From positions 3,410,001 through 3,474,000 of the forward strand of contig NC_069106.1 in NCBI RefSeq assembly GCF_947172395.1: DNA of 64,000 nt. The letters are read 5' to 3'. A program made the position numbers and the translations under genes. Position 1 is the first letter of the stretch, and every line of letters begins with the position of its first letter. The DNA comes from Bicyclus anynana. Lineage: Eukaryota; Arthropoda; Insecta; Lepidoptera; Nymphalidae. Below the pieces are notes generated by a model. That model was not told the origin of the DNA, ran no database searches, and saw only the letters and a program-made list of their open reading frames with translations. Positions 44,601-55,816 of this stretch are shown here, piece by piece.

Positions 44601-47600
44601 GTAATAAACAGAGACCATCTGTTAGATTTAATTGTGAATATTTCTATCCAGTCCTTCAGTGAAGATGCTTTCTTTTTGTTTGAATACGTTTCCAGAATTT
44701 TCTGCACGTCTGATGACCTTCCTAATAGGTGCAGTGTCTTTGCTGTTTTTACGTCTTCATCTGAAATAGATAAAATAGAGTCTATACACATTTTTTTTAA
44801 TCTTTACAAGTTAGCCCATGACTACAATCTCACCTGATGGTAAGTGATGATGCAGTCTAAGATGGAAGCGGACTAACTTGTTGGGAGGAGGATGAAAATC
44901 CACACCCCTTTCGGTTTCTACATGGCTTCGTAACTAGCCACGGCCGAAGCCTCCCACCAGCCAGACCTGGACAAATTAAGAAAATCTCAATCTGCCCAGC
45001 CGGGGATCGAACCCAGGACCTCCGTTTTGTAAATCCACCGCGAACACCACTGCGCCACGGAGGCCGTCAAACACATTGGAAAACAAAAATCTTCGGCCTG
45101 GTATGTTCTCGACGAACTCAAAGACTACTAAATGGATTTTCATGCCGTTTTCGCCAGTCATTTAAGAGAACGGTTTCGGTATATAATTTGTCAACATTTT
45201 GTATGTGACAGAAAAAGTCAATCTGCTTAAGAGATTTCACCGAAAACGCTGCCAAACCCATTTCGAGATATAACAAAACTAGCGGACGCCAGCGATTTCG
45301 TTCGTCGTTAGATTTCCTTAATCCGGCCCTGTCGCAAAATCCGTAATGAACGGGCGTCTACCGACGATCCAATAAGCTCATTTGCCTGCAGTGCTAACGG
45401 CTTATCTGATCGAGTGTTGGTCGCCATGTGCATGACATGCCAATCGCGACCAACACACAATCAGTTTTATCAGACGTCAAACCATCTGCGCTGCAGACAT
45501 GTGGGCTTATTGGTGAGTGGCTAGAATTTCCTAACCTATAATTTATTGTATTTCTTGCCTAACTTCCGAAGTATTGCATTATTTGATGGTCATCTGCATA
45601 TCGTCTGATACAAAATTTATTTAACAAACTAGGTACATTATTATATTAATGTACCTAGTTTTACGTATGTCCGACTAGTTTCGAACCCGTACGGGGCCCT
45701 TAGTCATGAGCTGGTTTTTGCAACGCGCAAATTAGAAGATTTAAATTCTAAAATAGGTACATTATTGCATACAAAGACGCATCAAAAACTAGTACCTATA
45801 TTAAAATTCTTTCATACATACAGAGGCAATGTGGCGGGACAATAGTTCGAAGATCATGGACGTTGGGGTCCCAAGGTGCTGGAATGGCGACCCCGCACTA
45901 GAAAGCGCAGTGTTGACCCCGCACCAGGTGGACTGACGTCATCAAGCAAGTCGCAGGGATCGCTGGATGCAGTTGGCTCAGTATCGTGATGTTTGGAAGT
46001 CCCTACAAAAGGCCTATGTCCTGCAGTGGACATCCATCGGCTGATATGATGATGATACATACTCTTCATAGCGTAGTACACCGGTGACTCTGGTATAAAG
46101 AACAGAGATACAATATGAAGAAGACAGATAGCTAGCGCTATCCATCCAGTCGCTACGTATGACACAAAGGGTACAACCGCATAAACTATGAGCGTGCCAG
46201 TTATACCGACGATTGATGTGGACGTTAGGAGAATCCCTCGAATGTGAGTGGACCTGAAAGCAAAAGTATTCATCATTATCAATTTATTAATAACTATTTA
46301 TCTTTCATATGAATAAGCGAATTTTGAGACCTAACGTTTTCAAATTTTTCGGGTGGATTTAGACAGCTGTGATGAAAAGTCTTTAAATCCACTAAACGGT
46401 TTTTTCCACAGAGCATTTATTACGCCCGGTACCACTGATTTCAGATTTCGGACGTGTCAAAATATTTTCGTTTACAGCATATACGTTCCATATTCGGCTC
46501 ACTGTTGAGCTCGAGTCTCCTCTCAGAATGAGAGGGGTTATGCCAATAGTCCACCACGTTGGGTCAATGCGGAGACTTCAGCAGAGAAAGGCAGATTTCA
46601 CACACGCAGAGAATTGGAAAAAATATCGGGTATTCAGGTTTCCTCACGATGCTTTTCCTTCACCGTTTGAGACACGTGATTTTTAATTTCTTAAAATACA
46701 CACAACTAAAATGTTGGAGGTGCATGCCCCGGACCAGATTCGAACCTACACCCTCCGGAATCGGAGGCAGAGGTCATATCTACTGGGCTATCACGGCTTT
46801 ACTAATATTTTAACAATATTATAAAAGAATTTCACACATATGTAAAACTTCAACATCAGAGAAAGAATGAGGTCTGATGATGAAGACGTAGGATAGTTAA
46901 AGGAATTCCTCAATGGTTTACATAAGCTACCTTGTGATTGTGGCCGTGATAGCCCAGGGGATATGAACTCTGCCTCCGATTCCGGAGGGTGTGAGTTCGA
47001 ATCCGGTCCGGGGCATGCACCTCCAACTTTTCAGTTGTGTGCATTTTAAGAAATTAAATATCACGCGTCTCAATCGGTGAAGGAAAACATCGTGAGGAAA
47101 CCTGCATACCAGAGAATTATCTTAATTCTCTGCGTGTGTGAAGTCTGCCAATCCGCATTGGGCCAGCGTGGTGGACTATTGGCCTAACCCCTCTCATTCT
47201 GAGAGGAGACTCGAGCACAGCAGTGAGCCGAATATGGGTTGATGACGACGACCTTGTGATTGGGTTTGATCAATTTGTATTGATGAGGACTTTCCACCTA
47301 GATGGGTTGTGAGAGGTTTTACTCTAGCTAAACTAGACTCCTAGCAACTTAACTTTGGCAATTTTATTCTAGCCTAAATCTGTGTATAATTAGGTACCTA
47401 CCTAGGTACACTAAAGATGGAGAAAAAAAAATATGAATAAAAAAAAATTCATCCGGTTTCAAAGATATAAATCGTACTATGAGCGTATAAACTTAATAGC
47501 GATAACTTAAACTTTTTGCGATAAATAACATAATATTTAGTTGTACCTGCTGATCATTTTGAAGGCGATACCAAACCAGTGTCGTGTTAATTTTTCCATC

Positions 47601-50600
47601 ATTGGGTAAGTAAGCACCGCCTTCAAACTGATTAGCAGATAGAACAAAATTTTATGTTACTTATCGGTTTTTAGTTTAATCGATATGTTTTATATTTTTA
47701 AAATCGGTGGAATTCCTCCGATTCCGGAAGGTGTGGGTTCGTATCCGGTCCGGGGCATGCACCTCCAACTTTTCAGTTGTGTGCATTTTAAGAAATTAAA
47801 TATTACGTGTCACGGTGAAGGAAAACATCGTGAGGAAACCTGCATACCAGAGAATTATCTTAATTCTCTGCGTCTGTGAAGTCTGGCACGCATTGGGCCA
47901 GCGTGGTGGACTATTGGCCTAACCCCTCTCATTCTGAGAGGAGACTCGAGCTCAGCAGTGAGCCGAATATGGGTTGATAACGAACGAACGAAGACACATA
48001 CGCAATCTCACCAACGTAGACAATATTCCCAACGATTGTGATGCCCATCCCTAGACCACTGACTATCCTGATCGCGTAGATCATGGCCAGGTTGGTGGTG
48101 GTCACGACCAGGATGTACGCGACTATGTTGAGGACAGCACCGATCATCAGGCATGGCCTCCTGCCTATGTGGTTTGAGAGGAACCCCGTACCATACGGCC
48201 CTGTAAAAACATACATATCATAATAGGCTAATTGAAACTTTTTATAATTGGTCTTAAATAGTTCATTGTCGTTTTACCAGACTGAATTTTTTTTCATATT
48301 TTTTTGAGACGTCATTAAGTGAAAATTTTAGTTTTTAAATATGTTTTCTTTGTTATTGTTTTTGTTTTGTGCAATAAAGTATAAATAAATAAATAAATGT
48401 TTTCGACACTACGAGCTAAAACGCCTGTCGGCCATGACAGCAATGATAATTTTATACTATAGATCGGTTAGCTTCCTACAAAATCACAGTAACAAGTGAT
48501 CCGAATAGGCTACAAAACTGAGCGCACACATGCACAATTTTGTCTTTAACTCCATTATTTATTTATGTATATATAGTTTTTACACTTCACAGAACTCGAC
48601 ATTGTAGACGATATTTAGGTATTATTTGTTTAAATAACGTTCGTTGTTGACCACAACTAACATTGAAATGTGGAAATTTATGCTTTTGAGCGCCTCATCT
48701 ATCATGACCTAGTAACACATCTAACAGTATTTAACATCATTGGGCATGATTCAATATGGATTAACTCGATAGCTAATGAATCAAAGAATTAATAATGTTG
48801 AGTGAGGATTAGTATGTAGGTACGTTTTGCGCGGTAAGTGGAGATCTTTTGATATGCTGACTAGACACAAAAACCAAATTAACCTCCAAAACAGAAAAGT
48901 TATTTATTATTGAGAGATCCGGCTTAAGAAATGTTATACCCAAAGATTTCATACTATTAGATATGTCACTAACGTGTCGAAAGAAAGAAAGGCAAAGAAA
49001 GGCCATCTACATCTACCGACCACCTGTATAAATAATGCATGTATCTGCAAATAAATAAATTGATTGATTGATTGAAAAAGGTGGCTAATTGTCTTAATTT
49101 CTTTTAGGTCGCTTATTAAACAACGAAAGTTATTCATTAGTATTGTCTACAATGCCGAGTTATGTTCAGTAAGTGTAAAAACTATAGTATACATAAATAT
49201 AATCTTTTATTTACATATAATAAATCTGTAGAGAGGTCATGAAACTGTACATGAAATATATTTCCAAATCAGGGGGTCGATACTGATGCCAAAAATGCAG
49301 TCAGTAAAATTTTTGTCTGACTGTCCGTATGTTCGTTATAGAAACAAAAACTACTCGACGGATTTTTACGAAACTTGGTACAATTATTCTTTATACTCCT
49401 GGGCAGGTTATGGTATACTTTTCATCACGCTACGGTCAATAGGAGCAGAGCAGTGAAGGGAAATGTTGGGAAAATGGGTACTCTATTTTTACAGCGATAA
49501 GTACTACTGTAAGGGCTGGATTAAAGAGGTAAAAAGACGGACGAAGTCGCGGGCGTCCGCTAGTCACTAATAAATAACAGATGAGGGTATATATTAATAG
49601 TGCCGGATCCTAGACTATTTATGTTTAGTGTAGTTTGATAAAACAAATGAACAGAATTATTTAATCTAAATCTTGGACTCGATGAGGATTTATGGATTAA
49701 CGAGGTTGAATTACGCAACCTAATCGCTATGGGAATTGTTGGATAAACTAAATAAACCTATGCTTATATTATAAAGAGATAGTTTGTGGTATTGTAGGGG
49801 TAATCTCTGGATCCACTGCACCGATTTTAAAAATTCTTTTACCACTAGAAGGCTACATTATTTGTGAGTAATATTGTATCCCAGTATAACAACGGGAATG
49901 GGAAATATGGAGGTAAAATATAATCATCATCATCATTTTCAACCCATATTCGGCTCACTGTTGAGCTCGAGTCTCCTCTCAAAATGAGAGGGGTTAGGCC
50001 AATAGTCCACCACGCTGGCCCAATACGGATTGGCAGACTTCACACACTCACAGAATTAAGAAAATTCTCTAGTATGCAGGTCTCCTCACGATGTTTTTCC
50101 TTCACCGTTTGAGACACTTGATATTTAATATCTTAAAATGCACACAACTGAAAAGTTGGAGGTGCATGCCCCGGACCGGATTCGAACCCACACCCTCCGG
50201 AATCGGAGGCAGAGGTCATATCCACTGGGATATCACGGTTTAATATAATAGTTGATTGTTATATAAGGGGCTAAAAAGATGTTATATACGAGGTATTTTT
50301 AGTAATAACTAGTAGATGCCGCGCGGTTTCACCCGCGTGGTTCCCGTGCCCGTAGAAATACGGGATAAAATAGCCTATAGCCTTCCTCGATAAATGGGCT
50401 ATCTAACACTGAAAGAATTTTTCAAATCGGACCAGTAGTTCCTGAGATTAGCGCGTTCAATCAAACAAACTCTTCAGATTTATAATATTAGAATAGATGA
50501 CGTCACAGATTACTTTAAGGTTTTCCACTTACCCACCATGGCTCCTATGTATAGCAAGGAACCTATCCATGACGCTTGGAAGTCTGTGATGAGGTCCGGC

Positions 50601-51401
50601 AGTGGGGTCTGGTCCGGGTCCTGCAGCTTTGGTATGATGGGAGCCGACCAGCCGACGCTGTACCCGACGATTATCTGGCCAATGTTTACTAAAATAACAA
50701 CAAATCTATTATTATATTAATTACTAGCGGACGCCCGCGACTTCGTCCGCCCTTAGACCTCTTTAATCCAGCCCTTACAGTAGTATCGCTGTAAAAATGG
50801 AGTAACTTCTCCCGTTTTCCCAACATTTCTCTTCACTGGTTTGTTCCTATACAGTATCATCATCATTATCATCATATCAGCCGATGGACGTCCACTGCAG
50901 GACATAGGCCTTTTGTAAGGACTTTCAAACATCACGATACTGAGCCATCTGCATCCAGCGATTGGTTCTTCTGCGGATCTACTCATTTCTGATTCGATCA
51001 CGCAGAGATACTCCTAGCATAGCTCGTTCAATCGCCCGCTGTGTGTCTCTGAGCCTTCTTATGAGGCCCATAGTTAGCGACCAAGTCTCGGAACCATAGG
51101 TCATCACTGGCAACACGCGCTGTTCGAAGAGTTTTGTCTTCAGGCACTGAGGAATTTCGGACGAAAGGAAGGCGAAGTTTCCCGAATATATTTATTTGTT
51201 AAACGAAATAAAAAACGAAGCGTTTGCGATTGTAGAAAGAGAATCGTTGTGCCACTTGGCTATAGGGGCTGGGCTAACTTGTCAAAGAATAAAACACATA
51301 GATATTAGATATACCTACACATATAAAGATATCCATAACTTACTGCAAGCGACGATGAGTAACTGGAATTTTATGCTTCTACTATTACTGCTACTGTCCA
51401 T
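41652..51401 (-). CDS. Sugar porter A, facilitated trehalose transporter Tret1-like (7 exons, 454 aa)
   Basis: Minus-strand exons: 51401..51344, 50688..50533, 48200..48002, 46253..46063, 44760..44378, 43157..43046, 41917..41652 (stop TAA). The joined frame is 1365 nt and all introns are GT..AG. Exon 1 encodes MDSSSNSSRSIKFQLLIVAC. Family motifs in order: GRRPCLM in the TM2-3 loop, FIPESPVYY (about 191-197), LQQLSG in TM7, IERSGRKI in the TM8-9 loop, AIVGEMFRANVR in TM10-11 and PETKGMTL at the end. The predicted product is a 12-TM plasma-membrane sugar carrier (MFS, SLC2/Tret1-like). It is closest to gene B by motif and exon identity. The Asn after QQxSG and the Trp of TM10 that bind glucose in human GLUT1 are not conserved, so the substrate cannot be named. 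The fifth intron holds a decayed duplicate of exon 5, and a Helitron lies 37 bp after the stop. Confidence 0.94.
41940..42277. repeat. MITE with 28-bp inverted ends and a THAP-like start codon region
   Basis: CCATCGATATAAATCGTTAG and the inverse at 42251-42277. Inside, ATG at 42111 opens MPSCSFWKCKN, a C-x4-C start typical of THAP domains, stopping after 33 codons. Confidence 0.5.
42494..42567. repeat. 22-bp tandem repeat, about 3.3 copies
   Basis: Unit AGCCTAACTTTGCAGCTAAC plus TA; intron 6 of gene A. Confidence 0.9.
42630..42972 (+). repeat. Unclassified 340-bp repeat (second copy of 2925-3265)
   Basis: Shared landmarks: ACAAGGATTTTATT, AACTATGACATGAC, AGAATTAAAGTAAATTCGTA, CCAGGGT(A/G)CAATGA. 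No ORF. Confidence 0.75.
43735..44090 (-). pseudogene. Decayed tandem copy of sugar porter A exon 5 (pseudoexon)
   Basis: Positions about 43838-44083 repeat the 3' half of gene A exon 5 (44310-44585) almost base for base, including codons for FFATTIFELAGSSIRSD. The exon-end segment with the splice donor is deleted, as are about 15 bases near the LQQLSG codons. The duplicated block also includes Helitron-derived sequence on its left flank (43735-43830), which matches 44155-44230. It lies in intron 5 of gene A and lacks usable splice sites. Confidence 0.85.
44792..45070 (-). repeat. tRNA-derived SINE (type 2)
   Basis: Tail TTACAAGTTAGCCC, head CACTGCGCCACGGAGGCCGT; 28 bp from the exon 5 acceptor of gene A. 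Confidence 0.87.
45368..45514. repeat. Foldback MITE
   Basis: CCAATAAGC..CTGCAG..GTGTTGGTCGC on the left is inverted on the right (GCGACCAACACACAATCAG..CTGCAG..GCTTATTGG), giving an imperfect hairpin over the whole unit. Confidence 0.65.
45830..46058 (+). mobile_element. RTE-like LINE 3' end with ATGATG tail
   Basis: GTTGGGGTCCCAAGGTGCTG..GTGGACATCCATCGGCTGAT then (ATG)n. Its tail stops 3-4 bp from the exon 4 donor of gene A. Confidence 0.8.
46485..46800 (-). repeat. tRNA-derived SINE (type 1), minus
   Basis: CCATATTCGGCTCACTGTTG through TATCTACTGGGCTATCACGG. Confidence 0.87.
46929..47262 (+). repeat. tRNA-derived SINE (type 1), full length with target duplication
   Basis: The target repeat ACCTTGTGATTG lies at 46929-46940 and 47251-47262; the element is 46941-47250. 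It is inserted in a fragment related to the foldback complex at 12-14 kb. Confidence 0.92.
47712..47992 (+). repeat. tRNA-derived SINE (type 1), 5'-truncated
   Basis: CCTCCGATTCCGGAAGGTGT through GAATATGGGTTGATAACG; it ends within 10 bp of the exon 3 donor of gene A. Confidence 0.87.
48217..49200. other. Intron 2 of gene A, no feature recognised
   Basis: AT-rich sequence with an ATAAATAAATAAATAA run near 48385 and no repeat end or exon that I can identify. Confidence 0.4.
49205..49564 (+). repeat. Non-autonomous Helitron
   Basis: Close relative of 41261-41615; ends GGACGAAGTCGCGGGCGTCC-GCTAG. Confidence 0.85.
49930..50245 (-). repeat. tRNA-derived SINE (type 1), minus
   Basis: CCCATATTCGGCTCACTGTT through ATATCCACTGGGATATCACG. 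Confidence 0.87.
50307..50500 (-). repeat. Non-autonomous Helitron
   Basis: ACTAGTAGATGCCGCGCGGT start and ATAATATTAGAATAGAT end; about 30 bp from the exon 2 donor of gene A. Confidence 0.8.
50724..51190 (-). repeat. Truncated Helitron joined to an RTE-like LINE 3' fragment
   Basis: 50724-50855 is a Helitron 3' part (ACTAGCGGACGCCCGCGACT). 50858-51190 is the LINE 3' end (ATCATCATTATCATCATATC, GAGGCCCATAGTTAGCGACC). Confidence 0.75.
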
Positions 51402-51699
51402 TTTAACTTTGTCCTGTTCAACTATAGTGTAAGCGTATTTAGTTTCTTCAACTGACATAACGATTAAAATATTTTACGAACAACTTCTACAAAAATGAAA
51501 TTATCGTCATTCTGCATTTGTTCGCTAATTTCAAATGACTAATTACATGTAGGTAAGATTTTGATAATGAAACGAAACTAAACAATGTACTATTAATTAA
51601 TTTTAGGGTTCCTTGAAGACTTAAGTGAAACATTAAACATTCCTGATAAATCCTTGAGCTTTTGCTGTAGGAAATAAATAGAAGGGAAAAACATACGTC

Positions 51700-51915
51700 C
51701 ATTGCGGATATTTCCAGAAGTGGATGTCCATATGCCGATGGACGTTAGGGTCCCAAGGTGCTGGAATGACGACCCCGCACCGGAAAGCGCAGTGTTGGTC
51801 GACCCCCCACTAATTGCACCGAGGACATCAAGCGGGTTGCAGGGAGCCGCTGGACGTCCATGCAAGAGGCCTATGTGGACGTCTATTGGCTGATCAGGTA
51901 AGGTAAGGATGTCCA
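51700..51915 (+). mobile_element. RTE-like LINE 3' fragment
   Basis: GGACGTTAGGGTCCCAAGGT through GCAAGAGGCCTATG, with a GGTAAGGTAAGG tail like 18540-18815. Confidence 0.72.
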
Positions 51916-52244
51916 TCAATGATGATTTTAATCAATTTTAATCGGGATCATGGATGGTTACTGTCGACAGCGTGGAAACCGCTATTCCTTTCATTGTCAC
52001 AAATAACACAGGAACAAGATAGTGTTTCGGTTTGCTTACAAGAAGACGAGTCTAATGAAGATGACATTAATGAACCGTCGAAGAGTGTAACGGTACCTTC
52101 ACATCACTAAACTCCTCTCCCACCGCGCGATGCGAGCAGCTGCGCGCCGCGCCACCGCTTCGCAGCGCAGTATGTGTTCAAAACTAGTCGGGCATACTCC
52201 GACCTTATATCACGTGAGTTTTAGCCGTGTTTCATAATCAATTA

Positions 52245-52301
52245 TGAATAACAACCACGATAGTTTAAATTTAGAATTTAAACTATCGTGGGTGTTATTC
52301 A
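52245..52301. repeat. 27-bp inverted repeat with 3-nt loop
   Basis: Arms 52245-52271 and 52275-52301 pair with one mismatch; loop TAG. Confidence 0.9.
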
Positions 52302-52425
52302 ACAATGATGATGATGATTATTTAAGTTACGTTATCACTAAGCCCATCAATCTGTATTCCGTATTGGAACAGCGTCGAGAGTCTTGACATATAAGCTACA
52401 TACTATCCTCTTCTAAAGGCCTGGA

Positions 52426-53606
52426 CCTGAGGGCAGTGCCGGATTTAGCAGGCGCGGGGCCTGTAGCAAATGTAAGCAGGGGGCCCTTTTAGGTTTAAAA
52501 AAAACAAATACAAAATTTCACCTTAATTGGTCCAGTAGATTCGGAGAAAATTTACTGTGACGCCGGACGAACTGAAACTGAAACGCCAGCGATCTTATAA
52601 GGATACTCATTTCTTATAGTTCGGAACCCTAAAAATGAGTCTAATAATTACAAATTTATGTCAGATTCTAAAGAACATGGTAGATTCTATAGGTAACTTA
52701 CCTACTCTGGAACCCTCTTCGCATGAGTTGAGCTCGCATTTTTTCTTTTTTCTCGGGCGCGGGGCTCCTTTATTTATTTACTAGCGGACGTCCGCGACTT
52801 TGATTACTTAGACCTCCTTAATCCAGCCCCTACAGTAGTATCGCTGTAAAAATTGAGTAACTTCTCCTGATTTCCCAACATTTCACTTCACTGCTCTGCT
52901 CCTATTGATCCTAGCGTGATGAAAAGTATACTACAGCCTGCCCAGGAGTATAAAAAATAGGTAATTGTTCCAAGTTTCGTTAAAATCCGTCGAGTAGTAT
53001 TTATTTCTATAACGAACAATACAGACAGACAGACAGGCAGACAAAAATTTTACTGATTGCATTTTTGGCATCAGAATCGATCACTAATCACCCCCTGATA
53101 GTTAATTTGGAAATATATTTCATGTACAGAATTGACCTCTCAACAGATTTATTATAAGTATAGATTTGTAATCACAGCGTACATGATTATTCGAATACAT
53201 ATAAACTTATAACTAAAGCCACAGAGATTACAGTAGGTATTGATTATATTGTAAGGTTACAATACAATACAGTTTCAAATGTAACAATAAAATGAAAATA
53301 GAAACAAAAAATACAATTATTGTTACATAAATTATAAATTACTAGTTAGCGTTATCATTATAATTAACTTATACTATTACGACTTACGAGTACCTACTTT
53401 ATTTTAAAATTCACAATGTAAGTGCAATTATGCATGTGTGTAGATGTTTGTGTTTGTGTATGAGTTAGTGGGTGTGTGAATGCCTGCGTGTCTGGGCATA
53501 GATAATACACTTATTCTTACAGTCTGAGACAGAGTCTGCCTTTGCGCGCGGGGCCTGTAGGAAATGCCACCTACCGCTCTATGGCTAATCCAGCGCTGCC
53601 TGTGGG
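52426..53606. mobile_element. hAT-like element with nested Helitron
   Basis: 8-bp flanks CCTGAGGG / CCTGTGGG (one mismatch) bound 52434-53598. Inverted ends are CAGTGCCGGATTTAGCA / CAGCGCTGGATTAGCCA. A complete minus-strand Helitron (52781-53163) lies inside. No transposase frame. Confidence 0.7.
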
Positions 53607-53869
53607 CCGATAATGATGACATAATATTGTTAACTTATCACTTACCCTGTCTACGTTGCTGTTACCTATAACAACATGTAGACATCATTAACATTATATT
53701 CTATTTTAAAGGTCATAAAACATTTTAAATGCCTGTCAGTCGTATGATAGCATTGATTCATAATACATTGATAATTGAAATGATAAATAAGTTATTAATC
53801 CGAATTATCTACATGTAATGACACATGAAAGACATACATACATCTCCGGCTGAGTGATCCATCGATGCA

Positions 53870-54480
53870 GAGACTAAACCTGATTAAGACTTTCAGAGCC
53901 GTTAGTTCTGACGTGAAAACCTTAATTAGGAGCAGGTATTTTCGCCCAAAGGCGACTCTAAACCCATCCAAGTCCATCAGAACCGCTTCATGCGTCAAGC
54001 CACGGGCGCTCCGTGGTTTGTACGCAATAACTACCTACATAGAGACCTAGATCTCCCCACAATAGGCCAATATATGAAACAGCTCTTGAATACTTATTGT
54101 GAGAGAGCCCCCACCCCAACCAACTAGTAGTTCAGGCTTGCAGCTACATCCCCGATCCCAGCGCCGATCGTAGGTCTAGACGCCCGAAAAACGTCCTTTA
54201 CGATCCTGACGATGGCATAACGACCGACAATGCTTCCCAGGCATGAGGCAACACAAACAGAAGTTACACAGCGTCTTCGCCGGTAAAGACGAGGTCCCCA
54301 ATATCTGACGTTACTCGGACATCGTTTTTAACCGACGATCAGGCGCTCGGACTGATATACCCAACCTAAATACCCTTCCAGAATGGTCCTCTAAATCGAG
54401 GTCCTAGTTTCAGAGGAGACGCGCTTAGACAGTCGTTCCGCCTACATCTGCTTCTGCCTTAGGGTTTCATCGGGCAGGGA
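53870..54480 (+). mobile_element. Jockey-like LINE C-terminus and 3' UTR
   Basis: Frame with APWFVRNNYLHRDLDLPTI, the conserved C-terminal block of jockey-group polymerases, followed by a stop and 3' UTR. It is 5'-truncated. Confidence 0.75.
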
Positions 54481-55184
54481 GCGAATGGAGTTGGTAATTA
54501 TTTTATGAATATCTCCTATCCCTCACTGCCTCGTTGGTATATGTTAAGCACGGACTAGTCTATAGGTAATCCACGCTGTTAAGTGATTTTTTTTGTGGCT
54601 CCATCTCGACGTCTTGGTTTCGAATCGAAGTCGGGCTATGAAATACTGGGCTTTTCCTTCTTCCCTTTAAGTTTGATCATTGGACTGTGGTTACACTCAC
54701 CTTATACGTAAAAAAATAAAAAGAGAGAAAAGTTATATGTACCAAAAAATTAATACAACGCAAACGGAGTCGCGGCATTTGATAGAGAAGATTAAGCTAG
54801 ACCACAGAAAACATAATATGTACGAGGCTAGACTTAATTTAGTTCTACCTACGTATAACGCAATACTGTACGCCTTATTAAAGTTAATAGCAATTACGTA
54901 AGTTTGCGATTGTTGTGTAACTTTTAACACGCTGAGCGTTATTCTAACAGACTACGCTTGTGAGCTTCCAAATTAGTGTTACAAAGGAATTATTTATTTA
55001 GTTTTAGTAACATTTGGTAGAAAATAACAAGGGTAATAAGCCTTAAAAACCGGACAAATGCAAGTTGAGTCGATATCATAAAGTAAGTAGATGTCATTTC
55101 TCAGTGGATTTGATGTTCATTTTATTAGTTTGATAATATAGACCAAATAATAGTGAATAGGCCAGCAGGTCGCGCAATTTAGCA

Positions 55185-55470
55185 CACTTCATCCTTTATG
55201 AAACCTCAGCGGCGTCACCGGGGCTTTGAGCGAGCGCTGAAACTAGCCTGATGGTGATGGGGCCCGAAGGCAAACGCAGAAAAAGAGATAGGCGGAACGA
55301 CTGTCTAAGCTTTAGACTCTAAGGGCTTAGAGGGTCGTTCTGAAATGGTGTTTTGACCTAAGTGTATCAGCGCCCCCGAGATCTGTGAGTTAAACACCCA
55401 CGTTGTCAGATATCTCGGACATCATTTTCGCCGGACCGTGTCCGCACCTTGTGAGTTACAGACAGTACGA
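55185..55470 (-). mobile_element. LINE 3' UTR, inverted relative to 53870-54480
   Basis: The 21-bp block GCTTAGACAGTCGTTCCGCC-T (54427-54447) recurs inverted at 55290-55310. Flanking similarity extends on both sides. Confidence 0.6.
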
Positions 55471-55816
55471 ACCCTACCTTAATGACAGCAAGCCTGTCTG
55501 TAACCTGTATAAAGAAAAAGTATACAGCTCAGTATTAATATGCCGTGCATTCGCATGTGCATTACATAAAAGTATACATTTTCAGCTGTGACCAGCTTTG
55601 AGTTAATTGACTGTGACAGATTGACACGCAAAACGCGTGTAGTTTCCGTTCCCTTGAGAATATGAGGATAAAATTTGTCCTATGACACTCACAAATAACC
55701 AAATAACGTGGATTTACAGTGGTAAAAGAATTTTCAAAATCGGTTTAGTAGATACCCCCTACAACACCAAATTGAAATTTAATAAAACCAGAGTTTTCAG
55801 AACACTTTTAATGTTA

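Noticed and set aside
44223..44837. 204-codon plus-strand frame
   Set aside because: It lies opposite gene A exon 5, whose minus-strand reading has clear SLC2 motifs and matching paralogs; the plus frame is its shadow.
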